From Sneathia sanguinegens (lineage in GTDB: Bacteria; Fusobacteriota; Fusobacteriia; Fusobacteriales; Leptotrichiaceae): a stretch of DNA of 64,000 bases. The DNA is taken from NCBI RefSeq assembly GCF_042033325.1, contig NZ_CP160095.1; one strand, written 5' to 3'. Shown in pieces: positions 23,039 to 33,117 of the stretch. The position numbers and the translations under genes were made by a program. Each line of letters begins with the position of its first letter. Positions within the stretch are counted from its first letter, which is position 1. Below the pieces are notes generated by a model. It was not told the DNA's origin. It did not search any database and saw only the letters and a program-made list of their open reading frames with translations.

Positions 23039-23776
23039 ATGGCAATAGGAATTTTTGATTCAGGTCTTGGTGGCTTGAGTGTATTAAAATATGTTTTGAA
23101 AATGTATCCAAATAAAAAAATGGTGTATTTTGCTGATACTGAACATTTTCCTTATGGTACAAAAAATAAAGAAGAACTTATTAATTATGCAGATAAAATA
23201 GTTGATTTCTTTATATCAGAAGGAGTGACTGAAATTTTAATAGCTTGTAATACAGCAACAGCACTTACACTTGATTATTTGAAAAAAAATTATAAATTAG
23301 AAATTCATGGTATTATAACACCTGTTTGTGATTATATCTTAAAAAAAGATATTAAGAATATTACATTAATTGCAACAAGTGCTACAATTAAATCAAAAGT
23401 ATATAATGATATTTTAAAGGATAGAATAATAAATAATATAGAAGCACCTTTATTAGTACAATGTGCAGAAAATATGGAAGAAGAAAAAGCAAAATTAGTA
23501 ATACAAAATTATTTTAAAGATATAATGCCCATAAATATTATTTTGGGGTGTACGCATTTTCCATTATTAATTCCTGAATTTAAAGAAATATTTCCAAAGG
23601 CAAATTTAATAGATCCTGCCTTAGAGTTAGTTAAAAAAATAAAACTTACACATGAAGATGGGAATATAGTTTTATATTGTTCAAAAGATTTGGAAAAATT
23701 TAAGAGAAAAGTCTATAAAATATTAAAAAGGGAGGATTTGGATGTACGATTACATAAGTGGGAAATTAACTGTTAA
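23039..23776 (+). CDS. murI: Glutamate racemase
   Basis: 245 residues; makes D-glutamate for peptidoglycan. IFDSGLGGLSVLK at the start with Asp7/Ser8, catalytic Cys70 in ACNTAT, and catalytic Cys171 in LGCTHFPLL. It overlaps ruvA by 35 bases. Confidence 0.95.
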   Translation: MAIGIFDSGLGGLSVLKYVLKMYPNKKMVYFADTEHFPYGTKNKEELINYADKIVDFFISEGVTEILIACNTATALTLDYLKKNYKLEIHGIITPVCDYILKKDIKNITLIATSATIKSKVYNDILKDRIINNIEAPLLVQCAENMEEEKAKLVIQNYFKDIMPINIILGCTHFPLLIPEFKEIFPKANLIDPALELVKKIKLTHEDGNIVLYCSKDLEKFKRKVYKILKREDLDVRLHKWEINC

Positions 23777-24329
23777 GAATTTAGAATATGCTTGTATTGA
23801 TATAAATGGTTTGGCATATCTTTGTTATATTCCTTTTAAAACTTATGAAAATTTAGTTGCTATTAATGAAAAAGAAAAATTATATACATATATGTATGTG
23901 AAAGAAGATTTAATAAAATTATATGGTTTTAAAACAATAGAAGAAAGAAAAATTTTTAAATTAGTTATTTCCGTAAGTGGAATTGGACCAAAAATAGCTC
24001 TTGCAATATTATCGGTGTATTCACCTAATGAAATAATTAATATAGTTAAGATTAATGATGCTAAAATGCTCTCAAAAGTTAATGGGTTAGGATTAAAAAA
24101 AGCACAAAAACTTATTATTGAATTAAATGATAAGGTAGAAGATATTGAAATTTCAGAAACACAAGATTTTAATATCTTACTTATTAAAAATGAATTAAAA
24201 CTTGCTTTAGAATCTTTAGGTTATAATAAAATTAAACTTGAAGATTATTTATCGGATGAAGAAATAATGAATTATAAGGATAGTGCAATATTGATGAAAT
24301 TAGTATTAAAGAAATTAGCTAAAAAATAA
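23742..24329 (+). CDS. ruvA: Holliday junction helicase subunit RuvA
   Basis: 195 residues: N-terminal OB fold (MYDYISGKL..., YTYMYVKEDLIKLYGF), two helix-hairpin-helix motifs (VSGIGPKIALAIL near 78 and VNGLGLKKAQKLI near 113), and a C-terminal RuvB-binding helix. It tetramerises on Holliday junctions. ATG 23742 is preceded by GGGAGGATTTGG within murI. No ruvB is adjacent. Confidence 0.95.
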   Translation: MYDYISGKLTVKNLEYACIDINGLAYLCYIPFKTYENLVAINEKEKLYTYMYVKEDLIKLYGFKTIEERKIFKLVISVSGIGPKIALAILSVYSPNEIINIVKINDAKMLSKVNGLGLKKAQKLIIELNDKVEDIEISETQDFNILLIKNELKLALESLGYNKIKLEDYLSDEEIMNYKDSAILMKLVLKKLAKK

Positions 24330-24340
24330 AGGAGGAAAAA

Positions 24341-25036
24341 ATGTACTCATTTAAATATTTTGAACCTATACATATTCATGCACTAGTATTTTGGTTTATC
24401 ATTTCACTTATTTTGATAATTATACCGGTATTTAAAAAGAATTTTGAAAAGGGTATTTATACAACAATAATAGGATATTTTTTTATTTTTGCAAAAATAT
24501 TTGATATTTATTATAGAATAAAATTTGAACATGAATTATGGTATACAACTTTTCCACTAAATTTATGTAATATTTCTTTAATATTTGCAGGGATTTATTT
24601 TATAACTAGAAAAAATATATTATTTAATTTTGTGTATTTTTATTTTACAGGAGCTATATTAGCTATATTATTGCCAAATATAAATCCATATTACACAAAA
24701 GCTTATGTATATGTTTTTATTGGTACACATATTTTAGAGATTATGTCTGTAATTTATGCTTTTTATCATTTGAATGCAAGAGTAACAAAAAAAGGTTTAT
24801 ATACTTCGTTAATAGGTTATTTATTTTTCACTTTTGTTGCAAAGGTTGTAAATGCACACTTTGGAACTAATTATATGTATGTCAGTGATTATATTATAAG
24901 TGCAGTTAATTTTATTAAACCACTTAGTCTATATTTTGTACTATTTACAATTTTATTCATGTTGTCAATGATAATGACCTATCTTCCATTTATGTATGTT
25001 GATAATGATGAACCAAATGAATACAGTATAAAATAA
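24341..25036 (+). CDS. TIGR02206 (YwaF-like) integral membrane protein
   Basis: 231 residues with about six to seven hydrophobic helices. It has the YwaF-family pattern: HIHALVFW near residue 12, LPLNLCNIS-like TFPLNLCNISLI near 70, LLPNINPYY near 110 and FIGTHILE near 127. Function unknown in the family. It is downstream of ruvA behind AAGGAGG. Confidence 0.8.
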   Translation: MYSFKYFEPIHIHALVFWFIISLILIIIPVFKKNFEKGIYTTIIGYFFIFAKIFDIYYRIKFEHELWYTTFPLNLCNISLIFAGIYFITRKNILFNFVYFYFTGAILAILLPNINPYYTKAYVYVFIGTHILEIMSVIYAFYHLNARVTKKGLYTSLIGYLFFTFVAKVVNAHFGTNYMYVSDYIISAVNFIKPLSLYFVLFTILFMLSMIMTYLPFMYVDNDEPNEYSIK

Positions 25037-25053
25037 CTATTTTTTTTTATTCT

Positions 25054-25066
25054 TTTGTGCTATAAT
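25054..25066 (+). promoter_or_regulatory. Extended -10 promoter for hpt
   Basis: TGC-TATAAT (TATAAT at 25061-25066) about 30 bases before hpt. The -35 region is poor, consistent with an extended -10 element. Confidence 0.5.
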
Positions 25067-25097
25067 GTACAAAAACATATGAGAAACGAGGGAAAAA

Positions 25098-25652
25098 ATG
25101 TCAAGAAATTGGGAAGAACATATAGTAAAAACTTTAATATCTAAAGAAGAAATTAGTAAAAGAGTTAAAGAATTAGGTGCTGAAATTACAAAAGATTATA
25201 TTAATGATGATGCACCTTTTGTTGTAGTTGGAATACTTAAAGGTTCTGTTGTATTTATGTCTGATTTGGTTAGAGAAATACACTTGCCCTTAACTATGGA
25301 TTTTATGGAAGTATCAAGTTATGGAAATGATTTTGAAACTTCAAGAGAAATTAAGATAATTAAAGACTTAGAACATAGTGTAAGAGGTAAGAATGTTCTT
25401 GTAGTTGAAGACATAATAGATTCTGGTTTAACATTGAAAAAAATATTAAAAATGATAGGAAAAAGAGAACCTAAAAAAGTTATACTTTGTACTTTGTTAA
25501 ATAAAGAAGAAAGAAGACAAACAGATGTAGATGTACAATATATAGGTTTTGATATTCCAGATGAATTTGTATCAGGTTATGGACTTGATTATATGCAAGA
25601 ATATAGAAATATACCATATATATGTGTGCTAGATGTGAATAAAGATGAGTAA
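25098..25652 (+). CDS. hpt: Hypoxanthine phosphoribosyltransferase
   Basis: 184 residues; purine salvage (hypoxanthine/guanine plus PRPP to IMP/GMP). Flexible loop SSYGNDFE near 75, PRPP motif VLVVEDIIDSGLTL near 100, and YIGFDIPDEFVSGYGLDY near 158. Its last codons overlap rsmA. Together with purA downstream it forms an IMP-to-AMP route. Confidence 0.96.
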   Translation: MSRNWEEHIVKTLISKEEISKRVKELGAEITKDYINDDAPFVVVGILKGSVVFMSDLVREIHLPLTMDFMEVSSYGNDFETSREIKIIKDLEHSVRGKNVLVVEDIIDSGLTLKKILKMIGKREPKKVILCTLLNKEERRQTDVDVQYIGFDIPDEFVSGYGLDYMQEYRNIPYICVLDVNKDE

Positions 25653-26415
25653 AATTATAGCCAAAAAAAAATATGGGCAGAATTTTTTGGATGATGAGGA
25701 AATTTTAAATAAAATTGAGCAATTAATTAATATAAATAAGGATGAAAGTAAGGTAATAGAAATAGGACCTGGTAGGGGCTTTTTAACTGAGATGTTAGTT
25801 AAAAATTCGAAAAAATTAATAGCATATGAAATAGATGAAGATTTAATTAGTAATCTAAAAAATAAATATTTGAAATATCCAAATTTTATTTTACATAATA
25901 CAGATTTTATGACAGCAAATATTGAAGATACAAATGTTAAAGTAGTTGCTAACATTCCTTACTATATTACCAGTCCAATTATCCAAAAATTACTTGATAA
26001 TAGAGAAAAAATAGATGAAATTTATTTGATGGTACAAAAAGAGGTTGGTATTCGTCTATGTACAGATAAAGATATCAGTGTATTTACGCATTTTGTCAAT
26101 TTTTATTGTGAAACTGAATATTTATTTACTGTTAAAAAAGAAAAATTTCAACCTATACCCAAGGTAAATTTTGCATTTATAAAGTTAAAGATTAGAAAAG
26201 ATAATAAATATGAAAAATTAATTGATGAAAAAGTATATTTTAATTTTGTAAAATTAGCCTTTTCTAATAAGAGAAAAACCCTATATAATAATCTAAAGTC
26301 TATAGCTAATAGGGAAGAATTAGCAAAGTATATAGATATTAATAAAAGAGCAGAGGAATTAAGCATTGAAGAATTTATACAATTAATTAAGGAGCTAAAT
26401 TATGGAAGAATATGA
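25645..26415 (+). CDS. rsmA: 16S rRNA dimethyladenosine transferase RsmA
   Basis: 256 residues; dimethylates the two adenines near the 3' end of 16S rRNA (helix 45). KKKYGQNFL at the start, SAM site EIGPGRGFLTEML near 37, catalytic NIPYYITSPIIQ near 103. It overlaps hpt by 8 bases and the next gene by 14. Confidence 0.96.
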   Translation: MSKIIAKKKYGQNFLDDEEILNKIEQLININKDESKVIEIGPGRGFLTEMLVKNSKKLIAYEIDEDLISNLKNKYLKYPNFILHNTDFMTANIEDTNVKVVANIPYYITSPIIQKLLDNREKIDEIYLMVQKEVGIRLCTDKDISVFTHFVNFYCETEYLFTVKKEKFQPIPKVNFAFIKLKIRKDNKYEKLIDEKVYFNFVKLAFSNKRKTLYNNLKSIANREELAKYIDINKRAEELSIEEFIQLIKELNYGRI

Positions 26416-26644
26416 GTATATACTAGAAGTTGGTAGAGAAAATATTGATATTATTAATAAAATTACAGAAGCATATGAGGGTATAGGAAATGTAAGAACT
26501 ATTGATAAAAAAAGAGGCTTAATAAAGATATTAACAATTTCATATTTTTTAGATGACCTTGATGAAATGTTAGAAAAAATAAAGAAAAAATTTAATATTA
26601 ATATAAAAATAGTATCAAAAGAAGAATGGCAAGGTGTAATATAA
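26402..26644 (+). CDS. DUF4911-like small protein
   Basis: 80 residues with an alternating strand-helix pattern (EYILEVGRENIDIINKITEA; IGNVRTIDKKRGLIKI). This fits the DUF4911 family common beside RsmA/KhpA in Fusobacteria. Function unknown. Translation-coupled on both sides (overlaps rsmA; TAATG with khpA). The assignment is by recall of family pattern, so moderate. Confidence 0.65.
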   Translation: MEEYEYILEVGRENIDIINKITEAYEGIGNVRTIDKKRGLIKILTISYFLDDLDEMLEKIKKKFNINIKIVSKEEWQGVI

Positions 26645-26886
26645 TGAATAAATATTTGAACATAGTTTCATTTTGGGTTGACGAATTAGTTAATGATAAA
26701 GAAAAATATAATATAACAAGTGAAGAAAATGGTAAAAATATTACTATTTTTGTAGATGTTGAAGAAGATTGTATAGGTAAAGTAATTGGAAAAAATGGTA
26801 ATATAATTACTTCAATAAGAAATTTAATTAATTCAATATCAAAAATAGATAAAAAGAATATAAAAATTATTGTTAAAGGTATTTAA
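26644..26886 (+). CDS. khpA: KH-domain RNA-binding protein KhpA
   Basis: 80 residues, a single KH domain with the GxxG loop in DCIGKVIGKNGNIITSIR (GKNG near residue 53). KhpA proteins pair with KhpB/Jag and bind many transcripts and tRNAs. The start overlaps the previous stop. Length is typical. Confidence 0.85.
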   Translation: MNKYLNIVSFWVDELVNDKEKYNITSEENGKNITIFVDVEEDCIGKVIGKNGNIITSIRNLINSISKIDKKNIKIIVKGI

Positions 26887-26887
26887 A

Positions 26888-28135
26888 ATGAAAGAAAAAT
26901 TCAACACTTTTGTAATTTTAGGCTTACAATGGGGAGATGAAGGAAAAGGTAATATTATTTCTGAATTAGCAAAAGATGCAGACTATGTTGTTAGATATCA
27001 AGGTGGAAATAATGCAGGACATACAGTATATTTAAATGAAAAAAAATATACTTTGGATATGTTACCTTTAGGAATATTAAACACAAAAGGAAAATGTATT
27101 CTTGGTGCAGGAGTTTCAGTAAATTTAGATACTTTCTTTGATGAAATAAGTGTACTAGAAAATGAAGAAAAGAGTATTACTAATATTTTTATAGATGGTA
27201 GGGCTCAATTAATTATGCCATATCATAATAAAGTAGGAAAAAATAAAACTTCAGATAATATAGCCTATTGTTATATGGATAAAATTTTAAAAAAAGGAAT
27301 AAGAGTATCTGATTTACTTAATTTAGAAACTTTCTCAACTAAATTAATGAATAATTTAAAAGAAAAAAAAGATATATCTAATGAAATAACAGATGATATT
27401 CTTAATTTTGAATATATTTATCCAAAATATGAAGAATATGCTAAGAGTATAAAGAATATAATAATAAATTCTACTTCAGAAATAAATAAGGCTATTTTAG
27501 AAGGCAAAAAAATATTATTTGAATCTTCTAAATCAATAATGCTAGATACAACATTTGGAACTTATCCAAATGTTTCGCCTAATTTAACAACTGTTGCAGG
27601 TGTATGTGCAGGGGCTGGAATACCACCTAAGTATATTAATAATATTATAGGTGTTTTTAAAGCGTATAGCACTAGGGTAGATCAAGGAATTTTCCCAACA
27701 GAAATTGTAGGACAAGATGGAAATTTTTTAAGAAATAAGGGAAATGAATATGTAAGCAAAACCGGAGTAGCAAGAAGATGTGGTTGGTTAGATTTGGTAA
27801 TATTAAGATATGCTTGTATAATAAATGGAATTACAGAATTATGCCTTACAAAATTAGATGTCTTATCAGGTCTAAAAAAAATAAAGGTAGCTATAGGTTA
27901 TGAAATTAATGAAAGAATATATCAAGTATATCCAATAAACTATGACGATAGCAAAGGAATTAATATATTATATAAAGAATTTGAAGGTTGGGATGAAGAT
28001 ATAACTGAAATTAAAGATTATGAAGATTTACCATATAATTGCAAGAGATTTGTTGAATATATTGAAGGTTATTTGGAAACTAAAATAACTTCAATATCAG
28101 TAGGAGAAAAATCAGATCAAACTATAAGAAAATAA
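26888..28135 (+). CDS. purA: Adenylosuccinate synthetase
   Basis: 415 residues; IMP plus aspartate to adenylosuccinate with GTP. GLQWGDEGKGN near 13 (catalytic Asp and P-loop), GGNNAGHTV near 40 with catalytic His, and the Arg loop SKTGVARRCGWLDLV near 298. ATG 26888 gives the usual N-terminus. Several acidic-linker differences (residues 150-200) fit a divergent Fusobacterial form. Confidence 0.95.
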   Translation: MKEKFNTFVILGLQWGDEGKGNIISELAKDADYVVRYQGGNNAGHTVYLNEKKYTLDMLPLGILNTKGKCILGAGVSVNLDTFFDEISVLENEEKSITNIFIDGRAQLIMPYHNKVGKNKTSDNIAYCYMDKILKKGIRVSDLLNLETFSTKLMNNLKEKKDISNEITDDILNFEYIYPKYEEYAKSIKNIIINSTSEINKAILEGKKILFESSKSIMLDTTFGTYPNVSPNLTTVAGVCAGAGIPPKYINNIIGVFKAYSTRVDQGIFPTEIVGQDGNFLRNKGNEYVSKTGVARRCGWLDLVILRYACIINGITELCLTKLDVLSGLKKIKVAIGYEINERIYQVYPINYDDSKGINILYKEFEGWDEDITEIKDYEDLPYNCKRFVEYIEGYLETKITSISVGEKSDQTIRK

Positions 28136-28136
28136 T

Positions 28137-28163
28137 AAAAGCCTCGTAAAAGGGCTTTTTTTT
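28137..28163 (+). terminator. Terminator after purA
   Basis: AAAAGCC, loop TCGTAAAA, GGGCTTTTTTTT. The next gene's ribosome site follows at once, so some read-through is likely. Confidence 0.75.
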
Positions 28164-28224
28164 AGGAGAAATTATGTCATATTATAAAGAATTTTTTAAT
28201 AAAGTAATAATAAAGGGAGGTACT

Positions 28225-28842
28225 ATGGAAGGAATAATTTGTGTTGATGGAGTAGTTGGAGTAGGAAAAAGTACATTAAGTGAGTTAATTTCTAAAAGAT
28301 ATAATATAAAACTTTATGAAGAACCTGTAACTGATAATCCTATATTAGATAAATATTATCATGATAGAAAAAGATGGAGTTTTCCTTTACAAGTTTTTTT
28401 CTTGAATAAAAGATTTAAAATTATTAAAGATGCTTCAAAATTACCAGCCTGTGTTTTAGATAGATCTATATATGGGGATGTAATATTTAGTAGAATGCTA
28501 GTTCATGATGGCTTAATGACAGAAGAAGAATTTAAACTTTATGAAGAATTGTTATATAACATGCTAGAACATATAGAAAAGCCTAAATTAATGATATATT
28601 TGGAAACAAGTGTTGATAATGCAATAAAAAAAATAAAAAAAAGAGGAAGAGATTATGAACAAATTGTTCCAAGAGAATATTGGGAAAATTTAGATAAAAA
28701 TTATAGAGAATATTTTGAAAATTATAACTTATCGGACTTACTAAAAATTAATGTTGATGAAATTGATTTTGTTGAAAATGAAAAAGATAGAGAATATATA
28801 TTTAATTTAATAGATGAGAAATTAGGACTATGCAAAAAATAA
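28225..28842 (+). CDS. Deoxynucleoside kinase (dAK/dGK type)
   Basis: 205 residues; phosphorylates deoxynucleosides for dNTP salvage. P-loop GVVGVGKST at 9-17, DRSIYGDVIF near 82, lid RGRDYEQ near 149. ATG 28225 (GGGAGG upstream) gives the family length. A second well-placed ATG at 28174 would add 17 residues. Substrate (dA or dG) cannot be decided. It overlaps polC by 13 bases. Confidence 0.88.
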   Translation: MEGIICVDGVVGVGKSTLSELISKRYNIKLYEEPVTDNPILDKYYHDRKRWSFPLQVFFLNKRFKIIKDASKLPACVLDRSIYGDVIFSRMLVHDGLMTEEEFKLYEELLYNMLEHIEKPKLMIYLETSVDNAIKKIKKRGRDYEQIVPREYWENLDKNYREYFENYNLSDLLKINVDEIDFVENEKDREYIFNLIDEKLGLCKK

Positions 28843-31800
28843 AAGATATAAAGCCTTATGAAGGTATTGAAAATAGTTTTGAAATTAAAAGTATAAGTAT
28901 TGAAAATGTTAGAATAATACCTGCGAAGCTCAGAGAATTATTAATAAAAATTAGAGTTCTTGATGCAAAAGAAATAGATGATTTTAAAAAATTAAATAAA
29001 CTTATCACTAATTATTTAAGTGAATTTACAAATTCATATAAATTAATCTATGATATAAATTTTGAAAATAAAAGTAATTTATATAATATATTGAATTATT
29101 TAATAGTACAATTAATTTTTGAAAGAAAAGGTTTACTTACTTTACTATTAAATTATGAAGTACATATAAATAATACTGAAATAACAATTAAATTACCCTC
29201 AGAATTACAGGTTAAAGAGTGTAATAATTCAAAAATTTCCATGGAAATATTAAAAAGATTGAATAAAATTTTCCCAGATACAAAATTTTCATTAAAATTT
29301 GGGCTTATAAATGCAGATAATATACCTGTTAAAAATGAAAATAAAGAAGTAAAAGAAATAGTTATTGTAGATTTAGAATTAGGAAAATTTATGGAAATAA
29401 CTGGAGAAATTTTTGAAGTAGCTGTAAAAGAAATAAAGACAAAGACAGGTTTAGAAAAGAAAATATTTACTTTTTATCTTACAGATTATAAAAAATCAGT
29501 GTGCTGTAGAAAATTTTACGATGCAAAAGAAAATGTTGATATTTCTATAGGAGATTTAGTTAAGGTTAGGGGAATATATAAAAAAGACGAGATATATACA
29601 AAAGAATTCTATATTGATACAAAAAGCATAAGTAAAATAGGCGTTGCAAATCATGAAATTGTTGATGATGCTCCAATAAAAAGAGTGGAACTTAATTTAA
29701 AAACTAATATGAGTGAAATGTATTCTAATATAAATCCAAAAGCCTTGTCAGGATTTTTGAAAAAAATAGGATATAAGTCGTATGCAGTAGCAGATTTGGG
29801 TGTGGTACATGCTTTTCCATTTTTATATAATAATAGCGATGAAGATATGAAGGTTATTTTTGGAATAGATGCTTTTATAGTTGATGATACTGCAAATTTA
29901 GTTATTAATGCCAAAGAGAATACTCTTATTAAAGATGAAACCTATGTTGTGTTTGATATTGAAACAACAGGATTATCACCATATAATGATAAAATAATAG
30001 AAATAGGAGCAGTAAAAGTAAAAAATAATGATGTTATTGATACTTTTTCAGTTTTTATTAATCCAGAAATACCTATTTCAGAATTTACAACAAATTTGAC
30101 AAGTATAACTAATGAAGATGTAGAAAATGCAAAAAAAATTGATGAAATTTTACCAGAATTTTTTGAATTCATTGGGTCAGCAACTTTGGTAGCTCAAAAT
30201 GCAAAATTTGATATAGGATTTTTAACTGAAAAAAGTAGACAATTAGGAATTGAAAGAAATTTTTCATATATTGATACAATACAGTGGGCAAGACTTGTTA
30301 TACCAGATCAAAAGAAATTTAATTTAGATGCTTTATGTAAAAGATTTGGTCTTATTAATGAACATCATCATAGGGCAATTAACGATGCTGAAGTAACTGC
30401 AAAAATATTTAATTGTTTAATGAAATTAATTCTTTCTAAAGATGTAAAAACACATGAGGATATAAATGAAAAATTAAAAATAGATCTTAAAATAGCTCCT
30501 TTAAATAAGACAACAATACTTATAAAAAATAAAAAGGGCTTAAAAATTCTTTATGAATTAGTAAGTAAATCATTCTTGGATTATTATGGTAATTCTAAGC
30601 CAAGAATACCTAAAAGTTTAATTGAAAAATATAGGGAGTATTTTTTCATTTCTCCTTCGCCTAGTTATGGTTTTAATAAATCAGGGGAATTAATAGATTT
30701 CTATTTTAGAGGCTTATCTAAAAAAGAATTAGAAGAAAAAATGAAATTTTATGACTATATTCAATTATTACCAAGAAATTGCTATGAAAAAGAAATTGGA
30801 GAAGGCGAAGTTACAGATCTTAATAGTATAGAAGAAATGAATAAATACTTTTATCAAGTGGCAAAAAAATTAAATAAACTTGTTGTTGCAGTAGGAAATG
30901 TAATGTATTTGCATGATTATGAATATAAGTCAAAATCAGTTTTACAAGTTGCTAATGCAGATTATAGATCAGCAAAATATAATTCTAATGCATATTTTAG
31001 AACTACAGGACAAATGCTAGAAGAATTCAAATATTTGGGTGAAGAAGAAAGTTATGAAGTAGTTGTTAAGAATACAAATTTAATTTCAGATAGTATAGAA
31101 AGAATACAACCTATTCCTAGTGGTTTCTATCCTCCAAAAATTGATGGTGATAGAGAAATGGTAAAAAAACTTACATATGACAAAGCTCATGAGTTATATG
31201 GTGAAAATATACCAGATTTAATAAAAAAGAGAATAGAAAAAGAATTAAATTCAATAATTAATAATGGTTTTGCTGTCCTATATTTAATAGCACAAAAATT
31301 AGTTAAAAAATCTGTAGATAATGGATATTTAGTTGGTTCAAGAGGATCTGTAGGTTCATCTATAGTTGCATATTTAATGGGTATTACAGAAGTTAATGGT
31401 TTATCGCCACATTATAGATGTCCTAATAAAGAATGTAAAAATATAGAAATTTTTGATTTAGAAAAATCTGGAGTTGACTTACCTGAAAAATATTGCCCAA
31501 AATGTAATACTAAATATATAAGGGATGGTCATGCTATACCTTTTGAAGTATTTATGGGATTTAATGGAGAAAAAGTTCCAGATATAGACTTGAATTTTTC
31601 AAGTGAATATCAAAGTGAAATACATAAATATACTGAAGAAATTTTTGGAAAGAAATTTGTATTTAGAGCTGGAACAATTTCTACAACAGCAAAGAATAAT
31701 GCAATAGGTTATGTAAAAAAATATTTTGAAGAAAATTTGAAAGACTTTTTAAAGAAAGAATTTATAAAACAATTTGGTGTTTTTGATAAAGATCCAACAC

Positions 31801-33107
31801 AGGAACATTTTAGAGAAAACTTATTAAAAAATGAATTAAATAAAAATAGTGCAGAAATTATTAGATTAGCAAAATTAATTGAAGGTACAAGAAAAACAAC
31901 TGGACAACATCCAGGAGGAATGGTAGTTATTCCTAATGATATGTCGGTATTTGATTTTACTCCAATACAAAAACCAGCAAATGATTTAACATCTAATTCA
32001 ACGACAACACATTTTGATTATCATGTTATGGATGCCCAATTAGTAAAATTAGATATATTAGGTCATGATGATCCTACAACTTTGAAAATTTTAGAAGATT
32101 TAACAGGTTTAAGTCCTTATACAATACCATTAACTGATGAAAAAGTTTTAAGCCTATTTACTTCAACAAAGGCTTTAGGTGTTACACCTCAACAAATTGG
32201 AACAGAACTTGGAACAAATGGTATACCTGAATTTGGTACTAATTTTGTTAAAGAAATGCTTAAGGATACAAAGCCAACTACTTTTACGGAATTAGTTCGT
32301 ATATCTGGTTTGTCACATGGAACAGATGTTTGGTTAAATAATGCAAAAGATTATATAAATGCAAATGTAGCAACCCTAAATGAAGTAATTACTGTTAGAG
32401 ATGACATAATGAATTATTTGATTTTACAAGGTATGGATAAAAGTTTAGCATTTAAAATAATGGAATTTGTTAGAAGAGGAAAACCTTCAAAGAATAAAGA
32501 ACAATGGGAAATATATAAGGAAGAAATGAAAAAGGCAGGAGCTAAGGAATGGTATATAGAATCTTGTGAAAAAATTAAATATATGTTTCCAAAAGGACAT
32601 GCAGTAGCCTATGTAATGATGGCGATAAGAATTGCATATTTTAAGGTATATTATCCTTTAGAATTTTATACAGCTTATTTAAATAGAAAGCTTTCATCAT
32701 TTACCTTTAGTAAAATGTTTAAACCAATTGATAAATTAAAACAAAGACTTGCTGAGTTGGAAATATTAGCTAGTAAAAATGTAAATGAAAAGGCAGAAAT
32801 GGCTTTGCTAGAAATTCTAATTGAAATGCATTATAGGGGAATAGAGCTAGCAAAAGTTGATATTGAAAAATCTGAAGCTAAAACTTTTATTATAGATAAT
32901 GGAAAAATATTGATTCCTTTTGTCGCAATTGATCAATTGGGAGAAATAGCAGCGAATAATATAGTTAAGGCAAGATTGATTAGACCATTTAGTTCACAAG
33001 AGGATTTGATGAAAAGAGCAGGCTTGAATAATAGTGTAATGGAAACACTAAGAAATTTTAAAATAATTTCTAATTTATCTGCAACAGATCAACAAACATT
33101 ATTTTAA
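28830..33107 (+). CDS. polC: DNA polymerase III PolC, with a degenerate PHP domain
   Basis: 1425 residues; replicative polymerase with built-in proofreading. Order: N-terminal domain, OB fold around 180-280, PHP part 1, DEDD exonuclease from about 371 (VVFDIETTGLSP; HHRAINDAEVTA near 512), PHP part 2, zinc module (CPNKEC...CPKC near 865-895), and polymerase core with PDIDLNFS near 916. The PHP metal ligands are mostly gone: HLHT is NLKT near 287, TDHG is ADLG near 321, GDVHY is GNVMY near 688. Exonuclease and polymerase residues are intact. First of three co-directional DNA-processing genes. Confidence 0.96.
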   Translation: MQKIKDIKPYEGIENSFEIKSISIENVRIIPAKLRELLIKIRVLDAKEIDDFKKLNKLITNYLSEFTNSYKLIYDINFENKSNLYNILNYLIVQLIFERKGLLTLLLNYEVHINNTEITIKLPSELQVKECNNSKISMEILKRLNKIFPDTKFSLKFGLINADNIPVKNENKEVKEIVIVDLELGKFMEITGEIFEVAVKEIKTKTGLEKKIFTFYLTDYKKSVCCRKFYDAKENVDISIGDLVKVRGIYKKDEIYTKEFYIDTKSISKIGVANHEIVDDAPIKRVELNLKTNMSEMYSNINPKALSGFLKKIGYKSYAVADLGVVHAFPFLYNNSDEDMKVIFGIDAFIVDDTANLVINAKENTLIKDETYVVFDIETTGLSPYNDKIIEIGAVKVKNNDVIDTFSVFINPEIPISEFTTNLTSITNEDVENAKKIDEILPEFFEFIGSATLVAQNAKFDIGFLTEKSRQLGIERNFSYIDTIQWARLVIPDQKKFNLDALCKRFGLINEHHHRAINDAEVTAKIFNCLMKLILSKDVKTHEDINEKLKIDLKIAPLNKTTILIKNKKGLKILYELVSKSFLDYYGNSKPRIPKSLIEKYREYFFISPSPSYGFNKSGELIDFYFRGLSKKELEEKMKFYDYIQLLPRNCYEKEIGEGEVTDLNSIEEMNKYFYQVAKKLNKLVVAVGNVMYLHDYEYKSKSVLQVANADYRSAKYNSNAYFRTTGQMLEEFKYLGEEESYEVVVKNTNLISDSIERIQPIPSGFYPPKIDGDREMVKKLTYDKAHELYGENIPDLIKKRIEKELNSIINNGFAVLYLIAQKLVKKSVDNGYLVGSRGSVGSSIVAYLMGITEVNGLSPHYRCPNKECKNIEIFDLEKSGVDLPEKYCPKCNTKYIRDGHAIPFEVFMGFNGEKVPDIDLNFSSEYQSEIHKYTEEIFGKKFVFRAGTISTTAKNNAIGYVKKYFEENLKDFLKKEFIKQFGVFDKDPTQEHFRENLLKNELNKNSAEIIRLAKLIEGTRKTTGQHPGGMVVIPNDMSVFDFTPIQKPANDLTSNSTTTHFDYHVMDAQLVKLDILGHDDPTTLKILEDLTGLSPYTIPLTDEKVLSLFTSTKALGVTPQQIGTELGTNGIPEFGTNFVKEMLKDTKPTTFTELVRISGLSHGTDVWLNNAKDYINANVATLNEVITVRDDIMNYLILQGMDKSLAFKIMEFVRRGKPSKNKEQWEIYKEEMKKAGAKEWYIESCEKIKYMFPKGHAVAYVMMAIRIAYFKVYYPLEFYTAYLNRKLSSFTFSKMFKPIDKLKQRLAELEILASKNVNEKAEMALLEILIEMHYRGIELAKVDIEKSEAKTFIIDNGKILIPFVAIDQLGEIAANNIVKARLIRPFSSQEDLMKRAGLNNSVMETLRNFKIISNLSATDQQTLF

Positions 33108-33117
33108 GAGGTGAAAT

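Noticed and set aside
28174..28224. Upstream ATG of the deoxynucleoside kinase
   Set aside because: It has a fair ribosome site but adds 17 residues not usual for the family, whose P-loop sits close to the N-terminus. Mentioned as an alternative only.
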